NCBI RefSeq assembly: GCF_024055725.1
Contig: NZ_JAMXMX010000020.1
Coordinates: 62,001 to 126,000 of the forward strand
Source of the DNA: Actinoallomurus spadix
Lineage (GTDB): Bacteria; Actinomycetota; Actinomycetes; Streptosporangiales; Streptosporangiaceae
DNA length: 64,000 nucleotides
Direction: 5' to 3'
The notes under the pieces were generated by a model that saw nothing but the letters and a program-made list of their open reading frames with translations, did no database searches and was not told the DNA's origin. A program made the position numbers and the translations under genes. The first letter of the stretch is position 1. Every line of letters begins with the position of its first letter. Shown piece after piece: positions 26,463-34,261 of this stretch.

Positions 26463-27695
26463 TCACCTGAGGTTCGTGAGGTCGACCGTGGGCGGGGCCG
26501 GGACGGGCAGCGCCCACCACAGCACCGCCAGTCCGGCCATGACCGCCGCGAAGGCGACCGCCCCGCTCCGCCCCCGCGCCCACCCGGCGCGGAACCGGAT
26601 CGGGTCCTCGACCAGGTACTTCGACAGCGCGGCCAGTCCGATCGAGACGGCGCACACCAGCGCCGTACGGGTCCACCCGCCGAGTCCCGTCCGCTGCGGG
26701 GAGAGCAGCACGAAGACGGGCCAATGCCACAGGTACAGGCCGTAGGAGATCAGTCCGAGCCACCGCAGCGGCGGCCGGGCGAGAACCCGGGCGACCGGCG
26801 TTCGCGGTGCCTGCGCGCACAGCCCGACCAGCAGCGCGGAGGCCAGCGAGTGGACGAAGAGCCCACCGGTGAACAGGGCGGGCGAGTCCACGCCGTCGAC
26901 GAGCCACCACGCCACGCCGAGCCCGGCCGCCAGCGACACCGACGCCGCCCCCGCCCCCCGGCCCGCCACGCGGGCGAGGACGGCGCGCAGTGGCGGAGTG
27001 GCGACCATGGCCCCCAGCAGCAACGAGAACGCCCGGGTGTCGGTGCCGGTGTAGACGCGGGTCGGGTCCGCCGGATCGGCGAGCGCGACCATCAGCACGA
27101 GGGAGACGGCCGAGCCCACGGCCGCCGTCACCGCGACCCGGTGTCCCGCCCGCCCTCCGCCTCGGGCGGTGAGCAGCAGGAGCACCGGCCACACCAGGTA
27201 GAACTGCTCCTCGACCGCGATGCTCCACAGGTGCTCGAACACCCGGGCCGCGCCGAACCGGTCCCAGTAGCTCGCCGACTCCGCGAGCAGGTGCCAGTTG
27301 ACCAGGTTCAGCTGCACCCAGGGACCGTCCGCGCGTGTGGTGCGCACCAGGTCCGGCGGCCCCACCGCCCGGACCAGCACGGTGACACCGGCCAGCATGG
27401 CCGCCAGCGCGGGCAGCAGCCGGCGGATCCGCCTGCCCCAGAAGGCGACCGGCGAGACGGTGCCGGTCGCCTCGACCTCCCGCAGCAGCAGGCCGGTGAT
27501 GAGGTGACCGGACAGGGCGAAGAACAGGTCCACGCCGAGGAAACCACCGGACAGGTGCCCGGTGTGGAACAGCAGCACTCCGATGATCGCGACCCCGCGC
27601 AGCCCGTCCAGCGCGGGCAGGTGCGGCCTGCGCCCGATGGCCCGGGAAGCGTCACCGGTGGGCCGAGCGTCGTTGGTCGGTGCAACTCGCGTCAT
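26463..27695 (-). CDS. Acyltransferase-3 family membrane protein
   Basis: A 410-residue multispanning O-acyltransferase (OafA/NolL family), which moves acetyl or other acyl groups to sugars across the membrane. About ten hydrophobic segments are present. The family motifs are the arginine-histidine pair in LRGVAIIGVLLFHTG near 33-47 and HLWSIAVEEQFYLVWP near 160. There is no fused SGNH domain; the separate SGNH lipoprotein at 22977-23780 may supply it. The ATG at 27695 follows a leader resembling that of the SGNH gene. It is convergent with the two-component operon, 15 bases apart. Confidence 0.9.
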   Translation of the reverse strand: MTRVAPTNDARPTGDASRAIGRRPHLPALDGLRGVAIIGVLLFHTGHLSGGFLGVDLFFALSGHLITGLLLREVEATGTVSPVAFWGRRIRRLLPALAAMLAGVTVLVRAVGPPDLVRTTRADGPWVQLNLVNWHLLAESASYWDRFGAARVFEHLWSIAVEEQFYLVWPVLLLLTARGGGRAGHRVAVTAAVGSAVSLVLMVALADPADPTRVYTGTDTRAFSLLLGAMVATPPLRAVLARVAGRGAGAASVSLAAGLGVAWWLVDGVDSPALFTGGLFVHSLASALLVGLCAQAPRTPVARVLARPPLRWLGLISYGLYLWHWPVFVLLSPQRTGLGGWTRTALVCAVSIGLAALSKYLVEDPIRFRAGWARGRSGAVAFAAVMAGLAVLWWALPVPAPPTVDLTNLR

Positions 27696-27760
27696 GGCGA
27701 CGACGGTGCCGGGCCCGTGTCGAGGCATCGTCCCCGCCAGGTCGCAGGTTCGTCGTAATC

Positions 27761-27892
27761 GTGAGCCGCGACGGGGCGGCGTCCTCAACGATTAAGATCA
27801 ACTTCGCGCTCGACTCGGCCGATGAGGAGTTCGCCGCCGAGGTCTCGCGCCATCCGGTGTTCGCCGTGCTCCCCGGCACCGCCGACGCGTAG
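27761..27892 (+). CDS. Possible 43-residue ORF or 3' gene remnant
   Basis: A short plus-strand frame starting at GTG with nearly every codon ending in G or C, containing STIKINFALDSADEEF and HPVFAVLPG. It lies between two minus-strand genes. The codon bias suggests it is or was coding, but there is no ribosome site and I do not recognise the sequence. It may be the tail of a deleted gene. Confidence 0.25.
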   Translation: MSRDGAASSTIKINFALDSADEEFAAEVSRHPVFAVLPGTADA

Positions 27893-27919
27893 CCGCCGCC
27901 CGTTGCGACCGGCGGCCGG

Positions 27920-28123
27920 TCAGCGCGGGCGGTCGCGTTCGAGGAGCAACGCCAGGGTGGGACAGTCCGCCACCGCGCGGCGTGCCAGCGGCAGCAGCCG
28001 GTCCGGCACGGGGCCGATGATCGGGTAGCCCCATTCGTCCAGGTCGATCGCCTCCGGGAGGAGCTCGGCGCACAGGCCGTGCGCCGTACAGGCGATCGGG
28101 TCGACCCTCAGGCGCCAGGACAT
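27920..28123 (-). CDS. Small ferredoxin
   Basis: A 67-residue ferredoxin of the actinobacterial 3Fe-4S-like type. The cysteines are CTAHGLC near 12-18 and the late CP in ADCPTLAL near 54-55; a histidine stands where 4Fe-4S ferredoxins have a cysteine. The start at 28123 is two bases after the NuoF-like gene. As last gene of the redox operon it may carry electrons between the NuoF-like flavoprotein and the membrane subunit or an outside partner. Confidence 0.88.
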   Translation of the reverse strand: MSWRLRVDPIACTAHGLCAELLPEAIDLDEWGYPIIGPVPDRLLPLARRAVADCPTLALLLERDRPR

Positions 28124-28125
28124 CG

Positions 28126-29445
28126 TCACCACTCCTCGGGGATCGGCAGGACCGGCGGCCACTGGGCGAGCAGGCAGCCCTCCGCGTGCGCGTGGACCCG
28201 CAGGTGCCGTCCGAAGACGCGCAGGGCGCTGGCCGCGAACCGTACGGCGCCGTCCGGGTGACGGCAGGCGCCGCGCCCGGGGATGACCGAGAGCCGCCGG
28301 TCGAGCCGGCGGTACAGCTCCGTGCTCACCCGGCACGCCGCGAGTTCGGCGAAGTCCGCGGCGATGGCGGGCAGCCCGTGGACGCAGGGGCCGCACTGCC
28401 CGGCGGTCTGCGCGGCCAGCCACGCGAGGACCCGCGCGGACTCCGCCACCCCGCAGGCCCGTTCGGGGAGGGCGACCAGGATGCCCGGTCCGAGCGCGAG
28501 GCCGGCGGCCCGGAACGCCGACGGCGTCGTTGGCAGGCCCAGCAGGTCCGGTGGTAGCCAGGTGCCGCCGTATCCGCCGGCCAGTACGGCCTGCAGCGGC
28601 TCGGACGGGCCGCCGGCCAGGCGCAGGACCTCGCCGACCGGTGTGCCGAGCGGCGCCTCGACCACGCCGGGGCGGGCGACGACGCCCGACACCGTGAACA
28701 GGGCCGTGCCCGGTGCCTCCGGGGTGCCGCACGAGCGGAACCACGCGGGGCCGTGCCGCGCGATCAGGGCGATGTGCGCGTAGGTCTCGGCGTTGCTGAC
28801 GAGCGTCGGCCGTCCGCCTACGCCGCGTTCGAAGGGGCGGGGCGGCGTGAAGAGCGGCCGGGCGTCGCCCGCGTCGAGCCAGTGGACCAGGGCGGTCTCC
28901 TCGCTGGCGACGTAGCGGGGCGGTACGGCGGTCACCCGCATCGGCACCGGCGCCGGCCGGGCCGCCTCGCGCTCGGCGATCGCCCGCCGGACCGTGTCCG
29001 CGAGGGTGGCGGCACCGTCTCGCCGTACGGCGGTCTGCGGGTCCTTCCCGGTGCCGGCGTCCGGCTCGGCGTGCACGCAGACGACGATCTCGCGTGCGCC
29101 GACGGCGCCGGCGGCGAGCACGGCCCCGTCCAGGACCAGGTGCGGGGCGACCGTCAGCAGCGCGCGGTCCTTGCCGCTGGCCGGCTCGCCTTCGGCGGCG
29201 TTGACGACCACCACGGCGGCCCGTCGGCCGGCCGCCACCGAGCGGAGCTTGCGGCCGGTCGGAAAGCCGCCGCCGCCCCGGCCGGTCAGCCCGGACTCCT
29301 CGACGGCCTGGATCAACGCGGCGCCCGCCGTGGCCGGCGGCGCGCCGTACTGGACCAGGTGGTCCTCCAGCCCCGCCCGCCGGCCCAGCGCGTGGTATCC
29401 GGCGAGGAGCCGTACGGTGTGCGGCGCCGCGGTTCCCGTGGTCAC
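28126..29445 (-). CDS. NuoF-like NADH-binding flavoprotein
   Basis: A 439-residue protein of the NADH dehydrogenase 51-kDa family. The FMN/NADH site is visible in GLTGRGGGGFPTGRKL near 53, NAAEGEP near 80 and YVASEETALVHWL near 177; the SLBB-type segment follows near 250-300. The iron-sulfur region has QCGPCVHG near 353 and a later RGACRHPDGAVRF, giving the four cysteines of an N3-like 4Fe-4S cluster. It starts at a GTG overlapping the membrane subunit stop. It lacks the other complex I subunits and so must feed electrons from NAD(P)H into this small membrane system. Confidence 0.86.
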   Translation of the reverse strand: MTTGTAAPHTVRLLAGYHALGRRAGLEDHLVQYGAPPATAGAALIQAVEESGLTGRGGGGFPTGRKLRSVAAGRRAAVVVVNAAEGEPASGKDRALLTVAPHLVLDGAVLAAGAVGAREIVVCVHAEPDAGTGKDPQTAVRRDGAATLADTVRRAIAEREAARPAPVPMRVTAVPPRYVASEETALVHWLDAGDARPLFTPPRPFERGVGGRPTLVSNAETYAHIALIARHGPAWFRSCGTPEAPGTALFTVSGVVARPGVVEAPLGTPVGEVLRLAGGPSEPLQAVLAGGYGGTWLPPDLLGLPTTPSAFRAAGLALGPGILVALPERACGVAESARVLAWLAAQTAGQCGPCVHGLPAIAADFAELAACRVSTELYRRLDRRLSVIPGRGACRHPDGAVRFAASALRVFGRHLRVHAHAEGCLLAQWPPVLPIPEEW

Positions 29446-30233
29446 TCCTCGTCCCCTCCCTCGTCGCCGTCCCCGTCGTCGTCGCGGTCCCCGGCAGGTG
29501 GCGTGGCCCGCGTCGATCGCGGGGCCGGCGTGTTCCCGGTCGTTCCCGTACTCGCCTTCGTGTCCGGGGTGCCGGCGTTCCCGAGCAGCGAGGCGGGGGT
29601 GCCGGCGCGCCGGGCCCAGCCACCGGCCAGCGGGCCGGACACGGTCCAGGCGCCGACGGCCAGGACCGCCACGAGTGTCAGCAGCCCGGCGCCGGCGCGC
29701 AGACCCGCGTTGCCGGAGCCACCGGCCGCCAGCCGCCAGGCCACGGCGGCGAGTGCGGCGGCGGCGCAGACCCCGGCGAGCATGAGGAACAGCGAGGACC
29801 GGACGTCCGACCCGGTGCCGAGCGCGTGCACGAAGGCCGCGAGCCAGCAGGCGTACGCCGCCCAGTGCAGCGCCTTCCAGCGCCGGAAGCCGAGCCTCGT
29901 CCGCAGGAGGCTCGTCGCGGTGAGGACGGCCAGCAGGTCGAACGCGACGGTGCCCAGGCCCAGCCAGATCGGCCGGTACGCCGAGCCGAACGGCACGACG
30001 ACGTCGGTCACGGTGATCGGCGCGTAGGAGTCGGCGACCGTCGTCGCGATGTGCACGGCGAGGAAGCCCAGGGCGGCCAGAGTGAGGGTGCGGTGCAGCC
30101 CGGCGAGCACGAACCGGGGCGCGCGCCGCCCGCCGACGCGGAGAGCCGACAGGACGCCGAGCGTCAGCACGATCGTGAGGAACAGCAGGGCGACCTCACC
30201 GGTCGCGCGCGTGGAGTACCAGAGGAGGTTCAT
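29442..30233 (-). CDS. Ferric-reductase-like transmembrane protein
   Basis: A 263-residue membrane protein. Six hydrophobic segments between residues 10 and 205 match the ferric reductase/MsrQ-type b-heme domain. Likely heme histidines are in GLHRTLTLAALGFLAVHIATT, KALHWAAYACWLAAFVHALG. A hydrophilic tail of about 60 residues ends in an unusual run of Asp, Glu and Gly. It overlaps ApbE (ATGA) and the NuoF-like gene (GTGA). It would move electrons across the membrane to an outside acceptor. The acidic tail is odd and may bind metal. Confidence 0.84.
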   Translation of the reverse strand: MNLLWYSTRATGEVALLFLTIVLTLGVLSALRVGGRRAPRFVLAGLHRTLTLAALGFLAVHIATTVADSYAPITVTDVVVPFGSAYRPIWLGLGTVAFDLLAVLTATSLLRTRLGFRRWKALHWAAYACWLAAFVHALGTGSDVRSSLFLMLAGVCAAAALAAVAWRLAAGGSGNAGLRAGAGLLTLVAVLAVGAWTVSGPLAGGWARRAGTPASLLGNAGTPDTKASTGTTGNTPAPRSTRATPPAGDRDDDGDGDEGGDEE

Positions 30234-31177
30234 CCCGCCCGCCCCCCGCTCGTGATCGCGACCGGTGTCTCCTCGGGCCAGCCGGCCAGGGCGAACGCGT
30301 GCCCGTCGAGACGGACCAGGCGGGCGGGCAGCCGTTGGTCGACCAGCCACGTGCCCGCGGACCAGCCCTTGACCAGGGCCGCGGTCGCGGCGGCGTTCGC
30401 GTCGACGCAGGTGGCCGCCGCGACGCTGGCCGTACGCCAGCAGGAGGCGGCGGGGATGCCGGTCGCCGGGTCGATGATGTGGTGGAGTCGCTGGTCTCCG
30501 CGCCGCCAGCGCCGTACGGTCACCGATGAGGTCGCCAGGCCGCCCGCGCTGATCACGACGTCCTGGCCGGGGGCGTCTCCCGGGCCGTTGTCGCGGTGGT
30601 CGTCGGTCACGCGGATCCGCCAGCCGCCCTCGGGCGGCGGCCCGCCGACCGCGATGTCGCCGCCCAGCCCGACGAGCACCCCGCAGCCGGTGTCGGCGAG
30701 GGCTCGTTCGGCGGCCCGGTCGGCGGCCAGCGCCTTCGCGGTCGCGCCCAGGTCCAGCAGTACGCCGCGCGGCAGCCGTACGACCCGGCCGTCGAGGTGC
30801 ACCGTGCGCCAGCCGGCGACGCGCCGCCGGACCAGGCGCGGTGCCGGGCCGCCGCCGCGTACCTCCGCGAGGTCCCGGTCGTACCCGGCGGCGACCAGCG
30901 CGGCCCCGACGGTGGGGTCGACCGCGCCGCCGGTCGCCTCGGCCACGTCCAGGGCCCGCCGCAGCGTCTCGGCGAACAGGGCGGACACCTCGACCGGCCG
31001 CCCGCCGGCGGCGTTGACCCGCGACAGCTCCGAGTCGGCGCGGAACCGGTCGCACGCCGCGCCCATCGCCGTGAGCTCGGCGTCGAGGGCGGCGCGCGCC
31101 GCGTCGAGGCGCCTCGGGTCGGTGACGAGGAGCCGCGCCGTCGTCCCCCAGACGGGGAAGCCGACCGCGCCCGTCAT
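30230..31177 (-). CDS. apbE: FAD:protein FMN transferase (ApbE)
   Basis: A 315-residue ApbE-family enzyme that attaches FMN covalently to a threonine or serine of target proteins outside the membrane. Visible motifs are WGTTARLLV at the N-terminus, ATGGAVDPTVGAALVAAGYD near 89, LLDLGATAKALAADRA near 180, VGLGGDIAVGG and HHIIDPATGIPA. I see no signal peptide or lipobox in this start, unlike most ApbE proteins; the upstream small membrane protein gene ends one base into this start. No protein with the usual FMN-acceptor motif is encoded in the window. Confidence 0.9.
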   Translation of the reverse strand: MTGAVGFPVWGTTARLLVTDPRRLDAARAALDAELTAMGAACDRFRADSELSRVNAAGGRPVEVSALFAETLRRALDVAEATGGAVDPTVGAALVAAGYDRDLAEVRGGGPAPRLVRRRVAGWRTVHLDGRVVRLPRGVLLDLGATAKALAADRAAERALADTGCGVLVGLGGDIAVGGPPPEGGWRIRVTDDHRDNGPGDAPGQDVVISAGGLATSSVTVRRWRRGDQRLHHIIDPATGIPAASCWRTASVAAATCVDANAAATAALVKGWSAGTWLVDQRLPARLVRLDGHAFALAGWPEETPVAITSGGRAG

Positions 31178-31524
31178 CAGGAGCCGCCCGAGGTGGTGTG
31201 CGCCGGCCTCCTGACCGGGGTGCTCGGCGGCGCGGCCGGTGCGGTGGCGGGCGGAGTGAGGCGGGGACGGTGGGTGCGGTGCGGTCTCGCGGAGCCGTCC
31301 GGTGACGGGCTGGTGGCCGGCGGCGCGGACGGCTCCGAGGACACCGGGGCCTCCGGGCCGCCGTCCGCACGGTCGGCGGCCTGTCCCGGCAGCAGGTGCG
31401 CCAGGCCGGCGGCCAGCAGGCCGGACAGGACGATGCCGACGCCGACCGCCCGGCGGGTCCAGGCCGCCACCTGGTTCAGGCCCGCGTCGCGACGGCGCCG
31501 GCGCGAACGTTCGGGGTGCTGCAT
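31177..31524 (-). CDS. Small proline-rich single-span membrane protein
   Basis: A 115-residue protein, first gene of the redox operon. A very basic N-terminus (RSRRRRR) precedes one hydrophobic segment (about 25-45, AVGVGIVLSGLLAAGLAHLL), then an outside tail of about 65 residues rich in Pro, Ala, Ser and Thr. It ends in a one-base overlap with ApbE (TGATG). No heme, flavin or FMN-acceptor motif is visible. It may be a membrane anchor or spacer for the redox complex. I do not recognise a family. Confidence 0.65.
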   Translation of the reverse strand: MQHPERSRRRRRDAGLNQVAAWTRRAVGVGIVLSGLLAAGLAHLLPGQAADRADGGPEAPVSSEPSAPPATSPSPDGSARPHRTHRPRLTPPATAPAAPPSTPVRRPAHTTSGGS

Positions 31525-31593
31525 CTCTCATCCCCCTCGATGTGCGCTCAGGTTCCGAGTCTCGTCGGCGGGATGTTCGAGAGCTGTGCCTGA

Positions 31594-31612
31594 AATGTGA
31601 AGAAGTCGTTCA
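31594..31612 (-). promoter_or_regulatory. Candidate response-regulator box upstream of redox operon
   Basis: AATGTGAAGAAGTCGTTCA, 17 of 19 bases identical to a copy at 32193-32211. It lies in the 92-base gap upstream of the small membrane protein gene and beyond the end of the DUF2231 gene, thus in the promoter region of the redox operon. Confidence 0.5.
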
Positions 31613-31616
31613 TCCT

Positions 31617-32111
31617 TCAGGGGCGGTCGCCGTGCTCGGAGGAGGAGGTCGCGACGCCATGCCAGGCGGCCTTGGCGCCGCTGTGGCCGATGCGCGCCAC
31701 CTGGACGCCGCTGGCCACCGCGCCGACGACCGCGACGACCGCGGCGGCGACGGTCAGGTACCGGCCCCACTGCACGGTCCGCCGGGCGGAGTACCAGCGC
31801 ACGAACACCATGACGGCCAGGCCCAGCCAGAGCAGGCCGGCGAAGGGCAGCAGGCCGTCGGCCATCTCGGTGTGCCGTTCGACGAGCGACGTCCGCTTGA
31901 CGTGGTCCTCCAGCAGTTCGCCGGTGTGCGTGGCGAGCGGGACGGAGAGCAGGGCCAGCGTCGCCACCGCGAGGACCAGGGAGGCGTACCGTTCGCGGGC
32001 GGCCGGCCAGACGGCGACCACGATCGCGCCCAGGGCGGCCAGCGGGATGAGGACCACCACCGCGTGGATGACGAGGGGGTGGGCGGGCAGTCCCATGATG
32101 GTGGAGAACAT
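31617..32111 (-). CDS. DUF2231 membrane protein (first copy)
   Basis: A 164-residue membrane protein with four hydrophobic helices. It begins with MFSTIMGLPAHPLVIHAVVVLIPLAALGAI, the DUF2231 signature with conserved histidines that could bind heme or metal, and a later HTGELLEDHVK and HTEMADGLLP. The family has been linked to redox and cytochrome b561-like proteins, but its role is not settled. It is divergent from the second response regulator, whose box it shares upstream. A second copy lies at 35214-35696. Confidence 0.85.
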   Translation of the reverse strand: MFSTIMGLPAHPLVIHAVVVLIPLAALGAIVVAVWPAARERYASLVLAVATLALLSVPLATHTGELLEDHVKRTSLVERHTEMADGLLPFAGLLWLGLAVMVFVRWYSARRTVQWGRYLTVAAAVVAVVGAVASGVQVARIGHSGAKAAWHGVATSSSEHGDRP

Positions 32112-32192
32112 GATCGTCCTTCGGGGAGGGAGGTCTCGGCCGGGGATGCGTGCTCCACTGTCGCCGGTCATGACTGAGTAAGGATCAAGGAG

Positions 32193-32211
32193 AATGTTCA
32201 GAAGTCGTTCA
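32193..32211 (+). promoter_or_regulatory. Candidate response-regulator box between DUF2231 and system 2
   Basis: AATGTTCAGAAGTCGTTCA contains TTCA repeated 11 bases apart, the spacing of OmpR/PhoB boxes, and nearly matches the element at 31594-31612. It lies 30 bases before the response regulator start, in the divergent promoter region. Confidence 0.5.
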
Positions 32212-32240
32212 GATCGGGTCCCCGGTCGTACCGTGAAGGC

Positions 32241-32909
32241 GTGACCGACACGCCGGTGCGGATCCTGATCGTCGAGGACGACCCGGGGATCTCCGCCTCC
32301 CTCCAGCGGGGCCTGACCCGCGCGGGATACGACGCGTCCGCCGTGAGCACGGCCGCGGAGGCGCTGGCCGCCGGCCCCTCCGACGTCGTCCTCCTCGACC
32401 TCGGCCTGCCCGACGCCGACGGCACCGAGCTGTGCGGCACGCTCCGGCGGCGGTCCGACAGCGCCATCCTGGTGATCACCGCTCGTGGTGAGGAACCCGA
32501 CCGCGTCGCCGCGCTGGACGCGGGTGCCGACGACTACATCGTCAAGCCGTTCGGGTTCGCCGAGCTGATGGCGCGGATCCGGGCGGTGCTGCGCCGCAGC
32601 AGGCTGACCGAGACGCATCTGCTCCGGCACGGCTCGCTGACCATCGACACGCGTACGCGCCGGGTGACGTCCGGGGGCGCCGAGGTCTCCCTCACCCCCA
32701 CCGAGTTCGACATCCTCGAGTGCCTCGCCACCGACCCGGGACGGGTGGTGAGCCGCCAGGAGATCCTCGAACGCGTGTGGAACACCCACTGGTACGGCCC
32801 GACGCGCGTGCTCGACGTCCACATCGCGGCGCTGCGCCGCAAGCTGGGCGACCCGTCGGCCATCCAGACCGTGTACGCCCGGGGCTTCCGGCTCGGGGAC
32901 CCCGGGTGA
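32241..32909 (+). CDS. OmpR-family response regulator (system 2)
   Basis: A 222-residue regulator. The receiver has ED near 12-14, the phospho-accepting aspartate in VVLLDLGLPDADG near 55, VITARG and IVKPFGF. The winged helix has LTPTEFDILECLATDPGRVVSRQEILERVWN and VYARGFRLG. It starts with a GTG at 32241 and overlaps the kinase by 4 bases. The repeated box 30 bases upstream, also present before the redox operon, suggests it controls both itself and those genes. Confidence 0.93.
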   Translation: MTDTPVRILIVEDDPGISASLQRGLTRAGYDASAVSTAAEALAAGPSDVVLLDLGLPDADGTELCGTLRRRSDSAILVITARGEEPDRVAALDAGADDYIVKPFGFAELMARIRAVLRRSRLTETHLLRHGSLTIDTRTRRVTSGGAEVSLTPTEFDILECLATDPGRVVSRQEILERVWNTHWYGPTRVLDVHIAALRRKLGDPSAIQTVYARGFRLGDPG

Positions 32910-34261
32910 CCAGCCGCATCCTCGCGGCGTTCCTCGTCCTGACCGGCGGGCTGATCATCGGCGCGCTGCTGCCGCTGGGGTACACCATCGCCGGTCAGTA
33001 CCGCCACGATTACGAGAGCGGCACGCTCGAGCTGGCCCGTGCGATGGCGAGCACGGCCGAGGAGGGGGTCGAGGACCACGATGGCGCGGCCGGCCTGCCG
33101 GACCGGCTGGCGGCGGTGCGACACGGGGTCGAGGGCGGCGACCGGACCGTGGTCACCGTCGTCGACCGGAAGGGCCGGATCATCGTCGGACGCGACACCG
33201 GCCTGTACACGCCCGGCCGCGCCGCCGTCGGCCTGCGCGGCCAGAGCCGCGTCTCCGAGCTCGGCGACCGCCTGCTGGCGATCGTCCCGGTCGGCGTCGA
33301 GGACGAGCGGGTGAAGGGCACGGTGCTGCTGACCCGGCCGCTCGCCCCCCTGCGGGACCGGGTGGACCGGCTGTGGACGCGGCTCGGCGTCGTCGCGTTC
33401 CTCGCGGTCGTCACCGCCGTCGTCCTCGCCGTCTACCTCGCCAGGTGGGTCGGCCGTCCCCTGCGCCGGCTGGGCGTGGCCGCCGAGGCCCTCGGCGCCG
33501 GTGACCTGGCGGCGCGCGCCGAGCCGCCACGCCGCCCGCCGGAGGTGCGCGGCCTGGCCGAGCGGTTCAACGTGATGGCGGCCCGCCTGGAGAACCTGAT
33601 CTACGACAGCCGCGCCGTGCTCGCGGACGTCTCCCACCAGCTCCGCACGCCGCTGTCGGCGCTGCGGCTGCGCATGGAACTCCTCGCGGAGGAGGCCAGG
33701 TCCGGCGGAGGCCAGGCGGACGTCGCCGAGTTCGAGGCGGCCCTGGAGGAGCTGAGCCGTCTGAGCCGCATGGTCGACGGGCTCCTCGCCGTGGCCCGGG
33801 CGGAGAACACCACGACGCCTCCCCAGTCCATCCCGGTCACCGAGCTGCTGCGCGATCGCGTGGACGCCTGGCGGCCGGTCGCGGCCGAACGCGGCGTCGA
33901 ACTCATCCTGAAAGCGGGCGCGCCCCTGACCGCGATGCTGGGCCCCGGCCGCCTCGAACAGGCCATCGACAACCTGGTGGACAACGCGCTCACCGCGACG
34001 TCGAAGGGCGGCCACGTGTGGATCGGCGCGGGCCGCGCCGGGCACCGGGTCCGCGTGATCGTCGCGGACGACGGTCCCGGCATGTCACCGGAGGCGATGG
34101 CCGAGGCGTTCCGCAGGTTCCGTACCGGACGGGCGGGCGGCACCGGCCTGGGCCTGCCCATCGTCCACCGGCTGATCACCGCCGACGGCGGAGACGTGAC
34201 ACTGTCCGAGACGCCCGGCGGAGGGCTCACCGTCACCCTGGACCTGCCCACGACGAGATGA
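32906..34261 (+). CDS. Sensor histidine kinase (system 2)
   Basis: A 451-residue kinase with TM1 near 5-27, an outside loop of about 125 residues, TM2 near 160-180, HAMP, a dimerisation domain with DVSHQLRTPLSAL (phospho-His; Gln replaces the usual Glu, which is common in this subgroup), and an ATPase domain with NLVDNALTATSKGG, DDGPGMSPE and GGTGLGLPIVHRL. It begins as GTGA overlapping the regulator and ends as ATGA overlapping the transporter gene. The presumed stimulus is outside the membrane and unknown. Confidence 0.92.
   Translation: MTSRILAAFLVLTGGLIIGALLPLGYTIAGQYRHDYESGTLELARAMASTAEEGVEDHDGAAGLPDRLAAVRHGVEGGDRTVVTVVDRKGRIIVGRDTGLYTPGRAAVGLRGQSRVSELGDRLLAIVPVGVEDERVKGTVLLTRPLAPLRDRVDRLWTRLGVVAFLAVVTAVVLAVYLARWVGRPLRRLGVAAEALGAGDLAARAEPPRRPPEVRGLAERFNVMAARLENLIYDSRAVLADVSHQLRTPLSALRLRMELLAEEARSGGGQADVAEFEAALEELSRLSRMVDGLLAVARAENTTTPPQSIPVTELLRDRVDAWRPVAAERGVELILKAGAPLTAMLGPGRLEQAIDNLVDNALTATSKGGHVWIGAGRAGHRVRVIVADDGPGMSPEAMAEAFRRFRTGRAGGTGLGLPIVHRLITADGGDVTLSETPGGGLTVTLDLPTTR

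Noticed and set aside
31177-31524. FMN-acceptor function for the small membrane protein
   Set aside because: No S/T-G-A-T-like acceptor motif occurs in it; its tail is low-complexity Pro/Ala/Ser/Thr.
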